A stretch of 64,000 nucleotides of DNA from Thermoplasmatales archaeon BRNA1 (GTDB taxonomy: Archaea > Thermoplasmatota > Thermoplasmata > Methanomassiliicoccales > Methanomethylophilaceae). The notes below the pieces were generated by a model. The model saw nothing but the letters and a program-made list of their open reading frames with translations, was not told the DNA's origin and ran no database searches. Positions 26,714-34,695 of the stretch are shown here, in pieces. Both the position numbers and the translations under genes were made by a program. Positions within the stretch are counted from its first letter, which is position 1, and each line of letters opens with the position of its first letter. The stretch is taken from NCBI GenBank assembly GCA_000350305.1, contig CP002916.1, positions 186,001-250,000 of the forward strand, in the 5' to 3' direction.

Positions 26714-27373
26714 TCACGAAGAGCGTTTCTTGCCCGAGGACTTCTTGGAATCGGGACTGACCGCCATGCGCGGGCCGGTCCCACTCACGGGTTTGGATTC
26801 GGGGGTCTTCTTCGGAGCGGCCTTTTTCGCAGCGGGCTTCTTGGCGGCAGGCTTCTTCTCCGCAGACTTCTCGGCAGGGACCTTCTTAACGGTCTTCCTG
26901 GGCTTTTCCTCAGCGGGTTTGCTGACCCGGACCTCCTCCTCGATTCCCTTCTTCTCAGGGTCTTTCTGCTTCCTGAGCCTTCCGAGCAGCCCCTTCTTCT
27001 TGGGTGCGACGATTATGCCGAGGTCTGCGAGCCTCTCCTCCTGGTCCATCTGATAGAGCTTGGCGACCATGGACGACCCGGTCATCTTGCATTCCAGATA
27101 ATCGTCCGCGTAGCGCCTCTCGGCCTCCCTGGGGCTCATGGTGAGGAACTCGCGGACCTGCAGACTGGATACCGCGAGGAAATTCTGTCCCTCCACTTCG
27201 TACTCGATGTTCCCCTTGGCATCGCCGAAGACGATGATGCTCTTGTTGAGGTACTTGGCGGGGACCTCGGGGTGGAGATGCTCCCTGACCTCCTTGGTGA
27301 GAATGAAACGGCGGTCTGGCCCCATGGCCTCGTAATGGGATTTGGAGACGATGAGAAGTCCTTCCCAGAACAT
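26714..27373 (-). CDS. Conserved protein with lysine/alanine-rich tail, function unknown
   Basis: A 219-aa protein in two parts. Residues 1-115 look folded (L-L-I-V-S-K-S-H-Y near 6-14, D-D-Y-L-E-C-K-M-T-G-S-S near 90-101), and residues 120-219 form a low-complexity tail rich in Lys, Pro, Ala and Ser, with repeats of the type A-A-K-K-P resembling eukaryotic linker-histone tails. Such tails usually bind nucleic acid; that is inference. It starts 4 bp after the agmatinase gene and so belongs to the aIF5A-agmatinase transcription unit. I do not recognise the folded domain. Confidence 0.7.
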   Translation of the reverse strand: MFWEGLLIVSKSHYEAMGPDRRFILTKEVREHLHPEVPAKYLNKSIIVFGDAKGNIEYEVEGQNFLAVSSLQVREFLTMSPREAERRYADDYLECKMTGSSMVAKLYQMDQEERLADLGIIVAPKKKGLLGRLRKQKDPEKKGIEEEVRVSKPAEEKPRKTVKKVPAEKSAEKKPAAKKPAAKKAAPKKTPESKPVSGTGPRMAVSPDSKKSSGKKRSS

Positions 27374-27377
27374 CCGC

Positions 27378-28241
27378 TCACTGCCTCATGTTCTTCCCGT
27401 AGACGGCCAACGCCTCGTTGATCAGCCTTGCTCCGAGGATGGAGGTTATTCCGGAGGGATCCGAGGGAGGGCAGATCTCCATGACGTCGAAGCCTGCAAG
27501 GCGGTCCCCGACGATGTTGATGGCCTTCTTCACGTCGTACGGGTGGAGTCCGAAGGGCTCGGGGGTTCCCGTTCCGGGTGCGTAGGCGGGGTCGATTCCG
27601 TCGATGTCGATGGAGAGGTAGACCCTGTCCGCCTTCAGCCCGTCGAGCATCTTCTTCATAGCCCACTCGATCCCGTTCTCGAAGACCTCGTAGGCGGTCA
27701 CATGGGGGACAACATCGTCCCTTTCGAGTTCCTCGCGTCCGATGCTCCTGTTGCCGACGGAGCAGACGTTCTCTATGCCGTGGACATCGGCGGCCCTCCT
27801 GGTCACGCATGCGTGGGAGAGCGGTGTGCCCATGTATTCATCCCTGGAATCCAGGTGCGCGTCGATGGTGATGAGCGCGATGCTCTTTGGTTCGAAGCTC
27901 TGGATGATGGGGATGGTTCCGGAGTGCTCCCCGCCGATGGCGATGGGGAACTTGCCGTCGCGGATGCAGGGGCCTACGGCGAACCTAACCTCCTCCACCA
28001 TGTCCTCGGGGAGGATGAAATCGTCGCAGTTGCCGTAGTCGCAGACGACGGGCAGCTCCTGGTCGAGCCCGTGCTCGAAGTGGAACTCCTCAAAATTGTA
28101 GGAAGCGCGTCTGACAGCCGTCGGGGCCTCGCGGGCCCCGGCTTTGTAGCTGGCAGTGTGGTCGTACGGAATGCCGAAGATGACCGCGTCCGCCTCGTTG
28201 TACTCGGCGTCCGCGTCCGCGTAGTTCAGTCCGTACGACAT
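27378..28241 (-). CDS. speB: Agmatinase family ureohydrolase
   Basis: A 287-aa arginase/agmatinase-fold enzyme. The binuclear manganese ligands are present: H106 in G-G-E-H-S, D127/H129/D131 in D-A-H-L-D, and D212/D214 in I-D-I-D-G-I-D-P, followed by P-G-T-G-T-P-E-P-F-G. Agmatinase makes putrescine from agmatine. Because the gene lies 13 bp downstream of aIF5A on the same strand, it may instead act in hypusine formation, where an agmatinase-like hydrolase has been proposed in archaea to process an agmatine-derived intermediate on aIF5A. Confidence 0.88.
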   Translation of the reverse strand: MSYGLNYADADAEYNEADAVIFGIPYDHTASYKAGAREAPTAVRRASYNFEEFHFEHGLDQELPVVCDYGNCDDFILPEDMVEEVRFAVGPCIRDGKFPIAIGGEHSGTIPIIQSFEPKSIALITIDAHLDSRDEYMGTPLSHACVTRRAADVHGIENVCSVGNRSIGREELERDDVVPHVTAYEVFENGIEWAMKKMLDGLKADRVYLSIDIDGIDPAYAPGTGTPEPFGLHPYDVKKAINIVGDRLAGFDVMEICPPSDPSGITSILGARLINEALAVYGKNMRQ

Positions 28242-28254
28242 TTGTATTCTGACC

Positions 28255-28644
28255 TCACATCAGTTTCATCCTGTCCATCGCCACGATGTACAGGATCTCG
28301 GCGCCATCGGTCAGGACGGACTCGTGGTCGTCGTTGATGGGCATGGAGAAGGTCTCGAAGGTCTCAAGATCCATGATCTGGACCTCGTTGTTGGCCTCGT
28401 CGATGGAGATGACCTGTCCCTTCCTCTTGTCGATGATGGGGACCTGGACCTTCGCGGAAACAGGGGCGTTCAGAGATTTCTTGGCGCCGGTGAAAATGTC
28501 GGTCGCCTCGATGGATGCCTTTGCGGATCCGTGCTTTCCGGGCTTGGAGGTGGTGATCGAGATGATCTTGCAAGGAGAATCATCGATGTTCACGTACCTT
28601 CCGATCTTGAGCTCACGGAGCTCTTTCATCTCCCACTCTGCCAT
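28255..28644 (-). CDS. eif5a: Translation factor aIF5A
   Basis: A 129-aa homologue of eIF5A/EF-P that relieves ribosome stalling. The hypusine loop T-S-K-P-G-K-H-G-S-A-K is at residues 32-42 and K37 is the modification site. The N-terminal SH3-like and C-terminal OB-fold domains are both present at usual length. On the minus strand, GAAGG precedes the ATG. A TATA box at about 28767-28780 gives a leader of roughly 100 nt. The next gene downstream is the agmatinase. Confidence 0.95.
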   Translation of the reverse strand: MAEWEMKELRELKIGRYVNIDDSPCKIISITTSKPGKHGSAKASIEATDIFTGAKKSLNAPVSAKVQVPIIDKRKGQVISIDEANNEVQIMDLETFETFSMPINDDHESVLTDGAEILYIVAMDRMKLM

Positions 28645-28823
28645 GGTTATTACCTTCTTTATGTTGAAACGCTGCGCTCAGAATACCCGCTTGTTCACCA
28701 GGTTGGTCTGGCTGTTGATAACGACATTTGCGCGCATCGTAAACGGAGGTTTATGGCGCCGTGTCTATATAATAATTAACGCGGGCATATGCTGGACCCC
28801 GCCCGCTGGGGGGATAAAAGTTT
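28645..28823 (-). promoter_or_regulatory. Intergenic region with aIF5A promoter and nop5 3' end
   Basis: A minus-strand TATA box (AATTATTATATAG, about 28767-28780) can drive aIF5A. Nearer nop5, a run of C (28797-28800) and a run of G (28807-28812) can form a small hairpin. No other gene or clear small RNA is seen. Confidence 0.45.
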
Positions 28824-29909
28824 TCAGTGTTTCCGGAAGGGCTTCTTCCCCTTTCCCTTGAAGCCTCCCTTGGGCGCCTTCTTCTTGGGCGGGTCGGGGT
28901 ATTTCTTCTTGACCTCTGCGATCCTCTTCCTGAGGTCCTCGCTGAGCTTGTCGCCCATGAACTCGCCGTGGTAGGCATCGATCTTGGCGGCGATGAGCAC
29001 CTTGCCCGCGAGGGCGCGGGCGATGTTGCCTCTCTGCCAGTAGGGGGCCTTGCGGAGGTCGGGGTACTGGTAGATGACCCCGTGCTTGGGCGGGTTCTTG
29101 CCGGAGCGGAGGTGCCTGAACATGGCCTTCTCCGCCCCGAGGAGCTGCACGGTGGAGGACGGCAGGGATGCGAGCCTGTCGAGGCCTCCGGCCAAACTGA
29201 TGAGTCTGGCACTTAGCGGGCCTCCGAGTATGGCGCACATGTTAGGGCACATGTCCTGCACCAGGGAGGTGATGTACTCCTCCGCGGTCTCCCAGGCCTC
29301 GTAGACGTTGTAGAGGTTCTCGGCGAGCCCCCTCACGGCCTCGAGGTCGGCGGACTCGAAGTCCGCACCCATCGACTCGATCTCCAGACCGAGTTCCTCG
29401 AGGATGGACTCGCGGTCGCCCTTGGCGGCGATGAGGTAAGCGTATTTCTTGTCCTTCGCGTGGTCCGCGAGTTCGGGGAAGTACATCCCGTACCACTCGT
29501 GGAGCCTCTCGCTCAGGAGGTTGGAAACTTCGATGAGGTCGTCAAGCTCCCTGATGGCCTGGACAAGGCTCTTGTCGCGGCCGATGGGCTCGGAGGTCCT
29601 GAGTTTCCCCAGGCGGAGCATGACATCATGCATGAACCGGTCGTCGAATCCGAAGTCGGAGGGGACGATCCACGAGGAGTCGTACATCTCGGGTTTGCCG
29701 AGCTCGGACTGCCTCCTGTCCCCGACGAGGAGCTTCTCCCTGTTGCCGGAGAGCTCGCGCTCCTCGGGAAGCACACCTCCCCTCTGGATCTCCGCCAGCT
29801 TCTCCGCGCAGGCATCGGCATCCTTGGGCATCAGGCGCTTGTCCATGATGCGGTCCGACTTGTTGTCGACCAGGAACACACCGAACCATTTGGTGACCAG
29901 GATGGCCAT
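28824..29909 (-). CDS. nop5: Nop5 (Nop56/58), C/D-box sRNP scaffold
   Basis: A 361-aa core protein of the archaeal C/D-box RNA 2'-O-methylation complex. A long helical region precedes the Nop domain, recognised by G-G-P-L-S-A-R-L-I-S-L-A-G-G-L then P-S-S-T-V-Q-L-L-G-A-E-K-A-M-F near residues 228-262, ending with R-G-N-I-A-R-A-L-A-G-K. The extreme C-terminus is a Lys/Gly/Pro-rich tail. The fibrillarin gene, often adjacent, is not nearby. The ATG at 29909 follows the aldolase stop by 2 bp; a GTG at 29915 overlaps it and would add two residues. Confidence 0.93.
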   Translation of the reverse strand: MAILVTKWFGVFLVDNKSDRIMDKRLMPKDADACAEKLAEIQRGGVLPEERELSGNREKLLVGDRRQSELGKPEMYDSSWIVPSDFGFDDRFMHDVMLRLGKLRTSEPIGRDKSLVQAIRELDDLIEVSNLLSERLHEWYGMYFPELADHAKDKKYAYLIAAKGDRESILEELGLEIESMGADFESADLEAVRGLAENLYNVYEAWETAEEYITSLVQDMCPNMCAILGGPLSARLISLAGGLDRLASLPSSTVQLLGAEKAMFRHLRSGKNPPKHGVIYQYPDLRKAPYWQRGNIARALAGKVLIAAKIDAYHGEFMGDKLSEDLRKRIAEVKKKYPDPPKKKAPKGGFKGKGKKPFRKH

Positions 29910-29911
29910 GT

Positions 29912-30526
29912 TCACCTCATCTCCCTGAGTTTCTCCACTTCCTCGAGGGGAAGGGGCTCGGCGGAATTGCCGAGAATGATCTGCAGATGGGCCTGGAATT
30001 CCAGCTCCTCCATGCGGTTGAAGGCCTCCTCAAGGGTCCTTCCCTGGGTGATGGCCCCGTGTTTTGCCATGAGCATGGCGGGCGCGTCGGAGCATTCGAG
30101 AACGGCCTTCACGAGCTCCTCGGATCCCGGGGTCTCGTACCTGACGGTCGGGACCTGGTCGAGGAGGAGCACTCCCTCGGGGGTGAGGGTGCTCTTGAGC
30201 GGCTCGCCCTTGGTGGCGACCGCGAGGCAGTAGAGGGGGTGGCAGTGCACTATGGCGTTGACCTCGGGATTGGCCTGATAGAGGCCGAGGTGGAACCTGT
30301 GCTCGATGCTTGGTTTCCCTCCGGAAATGACCTTGCCCTTCATGTCCATGAGGACCAGGTCGTCGTCGGTGAGCATTCCCTTGTTGGCCCCCGACGGGGT
30401 GATCAGGATGTGCTTGTCGTCCAGGCGGACGCTCATGTTGCCTCCGGCGGAGACGGTGAGGTTCCTCTGGTAGAGGAGCTTGCAGCACTCCACGAGCCTT
30501 CTCCTGAGGAAGGCCTCGGACATCAT
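29912..30526 (-). CDS. Class II aldolase (MTRu-1-P/deoxyribulose-1-P type)
   Basis: A 204-aa class II aldolase/adducin-fold enzyme. The zinc ligands are H-C-H-P near residues 93-96 and A-K-H-G near 154-157, and the phosphate-binding G-G-N-M-S and S-G-A-N-K-G stretches are at 28-32 and 45-50. It overlaps mtnA, so the likely substrate is the ketose-1-phosphate made by that isomerase (5-methylthioribulose-1-P or 5-deoxyribulose-1-P). Cleavage would give DHAP and an aldehyde. This pairing is known from methanogens and from the anaerobic DHAP shunt in bacteria. Confidence 0.85.
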   Translation of the reverse strand: MMSEAFLRRRLVECCKLLYQRNLTVSAGGNMSVRLDDKHILITPSGANKGMLTDDDLVLMDMKGKVISGGKPSIEHRFHLGLYQANPEVNAIVHCHPLYCLAVATKGEPLKSTLTPEGVLLLDQVPTVRYETPGSEELVKAVLECSDAPAMLMAKHGAITQGRTLEEAFNRMEELEFQAHLQIILGNSAEPLPLEEVEKLREMR

Positions 30527-31524
30527 TCTTTCATCTCCGCGATCTCGGAGGGCTTGAAGATGCCCTTCTCGGTGATGAATCCGGTGACCAGGTCGGAGGT
30601 GGTGACGTCGAAGGCGGGGTTGAGCGCCTTGGAGCCGACGGGTGCGATGCGGATGCCCTGCACCTCGGTCATCTCGGTCTCGGACCTCTGCTCGATGACG
30701 ATGTCCTTGCCGGTCTTGGTGCTGAAATCGAAGGTGGAAACGGGGGCGGCGACATAGAACGGGATGCCGAACTTCTTGGCGACGATGGCCTTATCGTAGG
30801 TTCCGATCTTGTTGGCGAAGTCCCCGTTGGCGGCGATCCTGTCGGCGCCGACGATAATCATGTCGACCCCCTGGCTCATGTAATAGGCGGCGGAGCCGTC
30901 GGGGATAATCGCATGGTCGATCCCCTCCTGGTTGAGCTCCCATGCGGTGAGCTGCATGCCCTGGAGCCTGGGGCGGGTCTCGGAGGCGTAGACGAAGAAC
31001 TTCTTGCCCGCATCGTGGGCGTTCCTCATGGGGGCGAGCGCGGTACCGACGTCGACGGTGGCGAGTGCGCCGGCGTTGCAGTGAGTCATTAGCTTCATGC
31101 CGTCTTTGATGAGGGCCCCTCCGAACTCTCCGATCCTGCGGCACTTGTCGACGGTTATGTTGGCGTACTCGTCGGCGGCCTCCACGGGGTCGGCTCCGGC
31201 CTTGAGCTTCTTGACCATCCAGTCGGTGGCGTAGAACAGGTCGAAAGCGGTGGGCCTGGCGGCTTTGACGTGCTTGGCGGCCTCATCGATGTCTGCTTTC
31301 TGGATGGCGGCAAGGCACATTGCGTATGCGGCTGAGGCGCCGATGGACGGAGCTCCCCTGGTGGTCATGTTCCTGATTGCTTCCGCGACGGCCTTGTAGT
31401 CATCGAAATCCACGATGACCAGCTTCAGAGGGAGTTCCCTCTGGTCGATCATCCTGCATTTGCCGTCCTCGAACCATACTGCCTTGATGTCCTTGGTCTC
31501 GCCGTTCTCCATTCTCGCCTTCAT
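30523..31524 (-). CDS. mtnA: S-methyl-5-thioribose-1-phosphate isomerase
   Basis: A 333-aa enzyme of the eIF2B-related isomerase family. Diagnostic motifs are T-R-G-A-P-S-I-G near residues 55-62, T-H-C-N-A-G-A-L-A-T near 147-156, E-T-R-P-R-L-Q-G near 187-194 and V-G-A-D-R-I-A-A-N-G-D near 228-238. It opens MTR-1-P (or 5-deoxyribose-1-P) to the ketose. Ribose-1,5-bisphosphate isomerase is a related alternative, but the overlapping class II aldolase argues for MTA/5'-deoxyadenosine salvage. The deaminase at the right window edge would act upstream in the same route. Confidence 0.9.
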   Translation of the reverse strand: MKARMENGETKDIKAVWFEDGKCRMIDQRELPLKLVIVDFDDYKAVAEAIRNMTTRGAPSIGASAAYAMCLAAIQKADIDEAAKHVKAARPTAFDLFYATDWMVKKLKAGADPVEAADEYANITVDKCRRIGEFGGALIKDGMKLMTHCNAGALATVDVGTALAPMRNAHDAGKKFFVYASETRPRLQGMQLTAWELNQEGIDHAIIPDGSAAYYMSQGVDMIIVGADRIAANGDFANKIGTYDKAIVAKKFGIPFYVAAPVSTFDFSTKTGKDIVIEQRSETEMTEVQGIRIAPVGSKALNPAFDVTTSDLVTGFITEKGIFKPSEIAEMKE

Positions 31525-31557
31525 GGTTTGGCCTCTGCCCCCGCAATGGCTTGTAAT

Positions 31558-32220
31558 TTAAAAATAACTGGGGACTCGGTACTCGGGAACGAAGGTCAGG
31601 AGGGCGCCGTTGCCGAGCTGTTCGCAGGACTCCATCTTCAGGCGGATGCCTTCGGGCGCGACCCTGCCGTCCCCGTCGGCGGGGGTCGGGGCGGTCCTGC
31701 CGCCGATGATCTGGGGGCCCACGAAGACCGTGTACTTTCCGACGAGCTTCTCGCGGAAGAACGATGCGATGACCTCCCCTCCGCCCTCGACCATGACCGA
31801 TTCGATGCCGAGTTCCTCGCGGATGAGCTCCATGGCCCTCCTGAGGTCGATCTTCCCGTCCCCCGCACGGACGACGGTGGCCCTGGTGCCCCAGTCCTTG
31901 GTGCATTCCCTGCAGGTGACGATGACGGTTTCGGCAAGGTCGTCGAGGACGCGTGCGTCATCGGGGGTGCGGCCGTTAGTGTCGAGGACGATCCTGACGG
32001 GGTTCTCCTCCTTCATCGGCCCTTTCACCGTGAGGTGGGGATCATCGGAGATGACGGTTCCCACCCCGACGAGGATCCCCCTGTACCGTTTCCTGAGATC
32101 CTTGACCCTGGCTATGTCCTCGTCGCTGGATATCCTGACCTGCTTCCTCTCCGGTCCGGCGAGCTTGCCGTCGGCGGACATGGCGCAGTTGACGTGGATA
32201 AAAGGTACCTGCCGGCTCAT
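31558..32220 (-). CDS. 2,5-diamino-6-(ribosylamino)-4(3H)-pyrimidinone 5'-phosphate reductase
   Basis: A 220-aa RibD-C-domain/RIB7-type reductase in archaeal riboflavin and F420 (deazaflavin) precursor synthesis. It starts with the family N-terminus N-C-A-M-S-A-D-G-K-L and contains V-G-V-G-T-V-I-S-D-D-P-x-L-T near 51-64 and the nucleotide-binding V-E-G-G-G-E-V near 144-150. The deaminase domain of bacterial RibD is absent, as expected for archaea. The ATG overlaps the rtcA stop by 4 bp. It terminates with TAA 33 bp before mtnA. Confidence 0.9.
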   Translation of the reverse strand: MSRQVPFIHVNCAMSADGKLAGPERKQVRISSDEDIARVKDLRKRYRGILVGVGTVISDDPHLTVKGPMKEENPVRIVLDTNGRTPDDARVLDDLAETVIVTCRECTKDWGTRATVVRAGDGKIDLRRAMELIREELGIESVMVEGGGEVIASFFREKLVGKYTVFVGPQIIGGRTAPTPADGDGRVAPEGIRLKMESCEQLGNGALLTFVPEYRVPSYF

Positions 32221-33254
32221 ATCCCGTTCGCCCCGGGGGTGACGGTGAAGTGGTATCCGTCGTCCTTCCTCTCGACGCCGAAGCGGACATCGAGGAACGA
32301 CTCGAGGGTGTCCATCTGCGATAGCAGGTGCTTGCTGATCCTGGAAACGATGAACTCGCTCTTGCCGTCGGCCATAGCCATGTACGGCAGGAGCTGGTCG
32401 GCGGTGTGGATATCCACGGTGCTGCCGGTCCTCATCTCCTGGAGGAGGTCGCTTGCCGCATCCAGTCCGGACTGGTGGGCGCTGTGCCCCTTGCTGGAGA
32501 GGACGTTGCTCGAGAGCAGTCCGTTCTCGTACTCCGCCACGAGGACCATTCCGGCACCGCGGGAGGTCCCTTCGCACTTCTGGTACTCGATCTCGATGGG
32601 ATACTCGGGCTCGAAGACCCTCCTGCAGGCATCCATCATGTCCTGGCCGATGCGGTCGGACAGGTGCTGGACGAAGCAGAGCCCGCGGATGCCCTTGAGC
32701 TCACCCAGATGGTCGAGGTCGAGGGGCTTGATGGTGCCGATGGGCTCCTGGGTGACCTTCACATGGCCCCCGCCGATGGGGTAGAACCCCCTCTCGATGA
32801 TCTCGGCGTGTGCATCGATGCCCATCCTCTTCATCAGAGGAAAGAGCACCATGTTGTAGCTGTCGATGGGAGGTGCCCACATGACGTTGGTCCCTCCCCT
32901 GAGGTCGAGGTTGAACGGGGTCTCGTAATCCCTGGCGGCCAGAAGAGTGGCCTGCACAACCAGGGAGATGCTGCCGGCGGTGCCGATGTCCAGAGCTATG
33001 TCGGGGACGCGGTCGTTCCCGGGTTCCACGAGGAGTTCGGAGGACCCGATCTGGTTGCCGGTGATCTTGGAACCCGTCATCTTGGCGATGGCGGCGACGG
33101 CAGTGGTGTGCTGCTTCGACAGCCCGTTGGTGGGGCGGTTCTCCCTGATGCGGGTGAGACGGGTAACGGTATGCGTGAGCGTTGCGAGAGCAACGGACGT
33201 ACGCACCATCTGTCCACCTCCTTCGCCGCGAGAGCTGTCGATTTCCTTGACCAT
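32217..33254 (-). CDS. rtcA: RNA 3'-terminal phosphate cyclase
   Basis: A 345-aa RtcA that converts RNA 3'-phosphates to 2',3'-cyclic phosphates through an enzyme-AMP intermediate. The N-terminal E-I-D-S-S-R-G-E-G-G-G-Q motif is complete and the adenylylated His lies in H-T-A-D-Q near residue 283. I start at ATG 33254, the only one that puts the conserved motif at the N-terminus; the longer upstream frame runs through a tRNA and is not coding. A minus-strand TATA-like ATTAATAAT at about 33281-33290 probably drives rtcA, RIB7, mtnA, the aldolase and nop5. Confidence 0.92.
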   Translation of the reverse strand: MVKEIDSSRGEGGGQMVRTSVALATLTHTVTRLTRIRENRPTNGLSKQHTTAVAAIAKMTGSKITGNQIGSSELLVEPGNDRVPDIALDIGTAGSISLVVQATLLAARDYETPFNLDLRGGTNVMWAPPIDSYNMVLFPLMKRMGIDAHAEIIERGFYPIGGGHVKVTQEPIGTIKPLDLDHLGELKGIRGLCFVQHLSDRIGQDMMDACRRVFEPEYPIEIEYQKCEGTSRGAGMVLVAEYENGLLSSNVLSSKGHSAHQSGLDAASDLLQEMRTGSTVDIHTADQLLPYMAMADGKSEFIVSRISKHLLSQMDTLESFLDVRFGVERKDDGYHFTVTPGANGI

Positions 33255-33326
33255 ATCAGCCAACCGTAGTTTGTCGCGATTATTAATGGTACCGCTGTTA
33301 GTCGCGCAAAAATGGGAGAAATATGG

Positions 33327-33398
33327 TGCGACTGCCGGGAATCGAACCCGGGTCAAAAGCTTGGGAAGCTCTCGTCCTAACCCCTAGACTACAATCGC
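33327..33398 (-). tRNA. tRNA-Gly (anticodon CCC)
   Basis: A 72-nt cloverleaf. Acceptor arms GCGATTG and CAGTCGC pair (one G-T), the T arm has CCGGG around TTCGATT, and the anticodon loop is TTCCCAA, giving CCC (Gly, GGG codon). CCA is encoded directly 3' (33324-33326 on the plus strand as TGG). Confidence 0.93.
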
Positions 33399-33516
33399 AG
33401 CACCTCGGGGATGCCGTACAGGTATTTTATTCCTAGCGTCCGAGTGCCATCAGGATGATTTTCGGCCGCCGAACTAAGACGGTTTTTTATACCGTTGGGA
33501 GTATTGGGACGCAAGG

Positions 33517-33589
33517 GGACCTGTGGTCTAGGGGTTATGACGTCGCCCTTACAAGGCGGAGATCGCCGGTTCGAAACCGGCCAGGTCCA
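33517..33589 (+). tRNA. tRNA-Val (anticodon TAC)
   Basis: A 73-nt cloverleaf with acceptor GGACCTG/CAGGTCC, anticodon stem TCGCC/GGCGG and loop CTTACAA, giving anticodon TAC (Val). The T arm is GCCGG around TTCGAAA. CCA is encoded at 33590-33592. A TATA-like TTTTTTATA lies about 30 bp upstream. Confidence 0.93.
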
Positions 33590-33622
33590 CCATATTCTCA
33601 AAGCGATTGCAAAAGTGCCAGA

Positions 33623-34417
33623 TCATTCGCTCTTATCGTCTCGAGCGTTTCCGCTCACGAATCCGGGGAACTGTCTGCGATCGTCGCTCTCGCTCTCTTT
33701 CGAAGCGGAGACGATGTCCATGACCTCGGTGAAGGGCATCCCGAGCTTCAGGGAGATGGCCACGGGGGTCATGCCCTCTTTGAAAAGCTGGAGGCAGGCC
33801 CTCTTCTTCGAGTCAGCGTCGGAGATGTCGAGGACGTCGCGGTCGGAGAGGATGCATTTGCTCATGGACTCCAGTTCGAAGAACAGGGAGGGGTCCTTCT
33901 CCTTCGTGACGTTGCCCACGGCGGCACCCTGGCCCCTGAGCATGTTCTCGATCCTGCGGCTGCCGATGACGTTCCCGTTGTGGTAGACAAGGCTCATCCC
34001 GGTGCCCTCGCAGTAGTACATCGAGAGCCCGTGGCCGTCGGACCAGATGGGAACGATCCTCCCCGGACCCGACATGCGGGGGGCGTACTCGCTCTCATAG
34101 CGGTTGCGGCGGTCGGAGTAGGCGTCGCAGTCGGGGCACATCCCGATGCGGCTGTTGGATCTGAGGACGACGACCTTCCCGCATTTGGGACAGGTGTAGG
34201 TGGACCTGGCCTCGTTCCACATGGACGAATGGCATTCGGGGCAGTACCTCGGCAGCTTCTCGCTGCGCTGTTCCCATTCAGCTCCGCATCTCAGGCACTT
34301 ATGTTCCACCGAGGTCTTGTCCCACCTGGTGGATTTGCATCTGGGGCAGCGGAACGGCTTGTCCGATCTGGGGGACCACTGGTATCCGCATCTCAGGCAC
34401 CTGTTGCTCATGCTCAT
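33623..34417 (-). CDS. Multi-zinc-ribbon protein with C-terminal helical domain
   Basis: A 264-aa protein. The N-terminal 105 residues hold successive CxxC pairs (C-L-R-C-G, C-P-R-C-K, C-L-R-C-G, C-P-E-C-H, C-P-K-C-G, C-P-D-C-D), enough for three zinc ribbons. A middle region of about 75 residues follows, with W-S-D-G-H-G-L-S, and then a C-terminal segment (about 205-240, K-E-G-M-T-P-V-A-I-S-L-K-L-G-M) resembling a helix-turn-helix of the kind in site-specific resolvase or sigma-4-type folds. It is likely a nucleic-acid-binding regulator, but I know no named family. The start could be 34417 or 34411. A perfect inverted repeat lies just upstream of the start. Confidence 0.72.
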   Translation of the reverse strand: MSMSNRCLRCGYQWSPRSDKPFRCPRCKSTRWDKTSVEHKCLRCGAEWEQRSEKLPRYCPECHSSMWNEARSTYTCPKCGKVVVLRSNSRIGMCPDCDAYSDRRNRYESEYAPRMSGPGRIVPIWSDGHGLSMYYCEGTGMSLVYHNGNVIGSRRIENMLRGQGAAVGNVTKEKDPSLFFELESMSKCILSDRDVLDISDADSKKRACLQLFKEGMTPVAISLKLGMPFTEVMDIVSASKESESDDRRQFPGFVSGNARDDKSE

Positions 34418-34431
34418 CCGTCCTTTTTGTA

Positions 34432-34451
34432 ATCCAACCGATTAGTTGGAT
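34432..34451. promoter_or_regulatory. Perfect inverted repeat upstream of the zinc-ribbon gene
   Basis: ATCCAAC (34432-34438) and GTTGGAT (34445-34451) form a perfect inverted repeat with a 6-base spacer. A minus-strand TATA-like TATAAA at about 34476-34481 would put the start of transcription next to the repeat, so it may be an operator. Autoregulation by the adjacent gene product is a guess. Confidence 0.45.
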
Positions 34452-34695
34452 GTATATGCCATTAAGTTTGACTTGTTTATAGACCTTACCTGTCTTGGAT
34501 TGATTATTTGTGTATGGTGAAAAAAGGCCCATATGAAAGAGCCAGATGTGTTATTGCGTGGATGGTTGATTCAGATTGTAATTTACAACGAATTTGGATT
34601 GTTAACACAAATAATTGCACAAGTCCAATCGTTCAGTTCTTATCTTCACTAAGATATACGCCTTAATAGTGCCCTTAATGGCGACGGTGAGACGA
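34452..34695 (+). other. AT-rich intergenic region between divergent genes
   Basis: No gene seen. It is much richer in A+T than its surroundings, with a plus-strand TATA-like AAGATATAC (about 34649-34657) for the HerA-like gene. There is no tRNA or clear repeat apart from the inverted repeat at 34432-34451. Confidence 0.5.

Noticed and set aside
33255-33356. N-terminal extension of rtcA
   Set aside because: It crosses the tRNA-Gly gene and would put 34 non-conserved residues before the conserved E-I-D-S-S-R-G-E motif.
33389-33601. 70-codon frame opposite tRNA-Val
   Set aside because: It reads through the tRNA gene on the other strand; no independent support.
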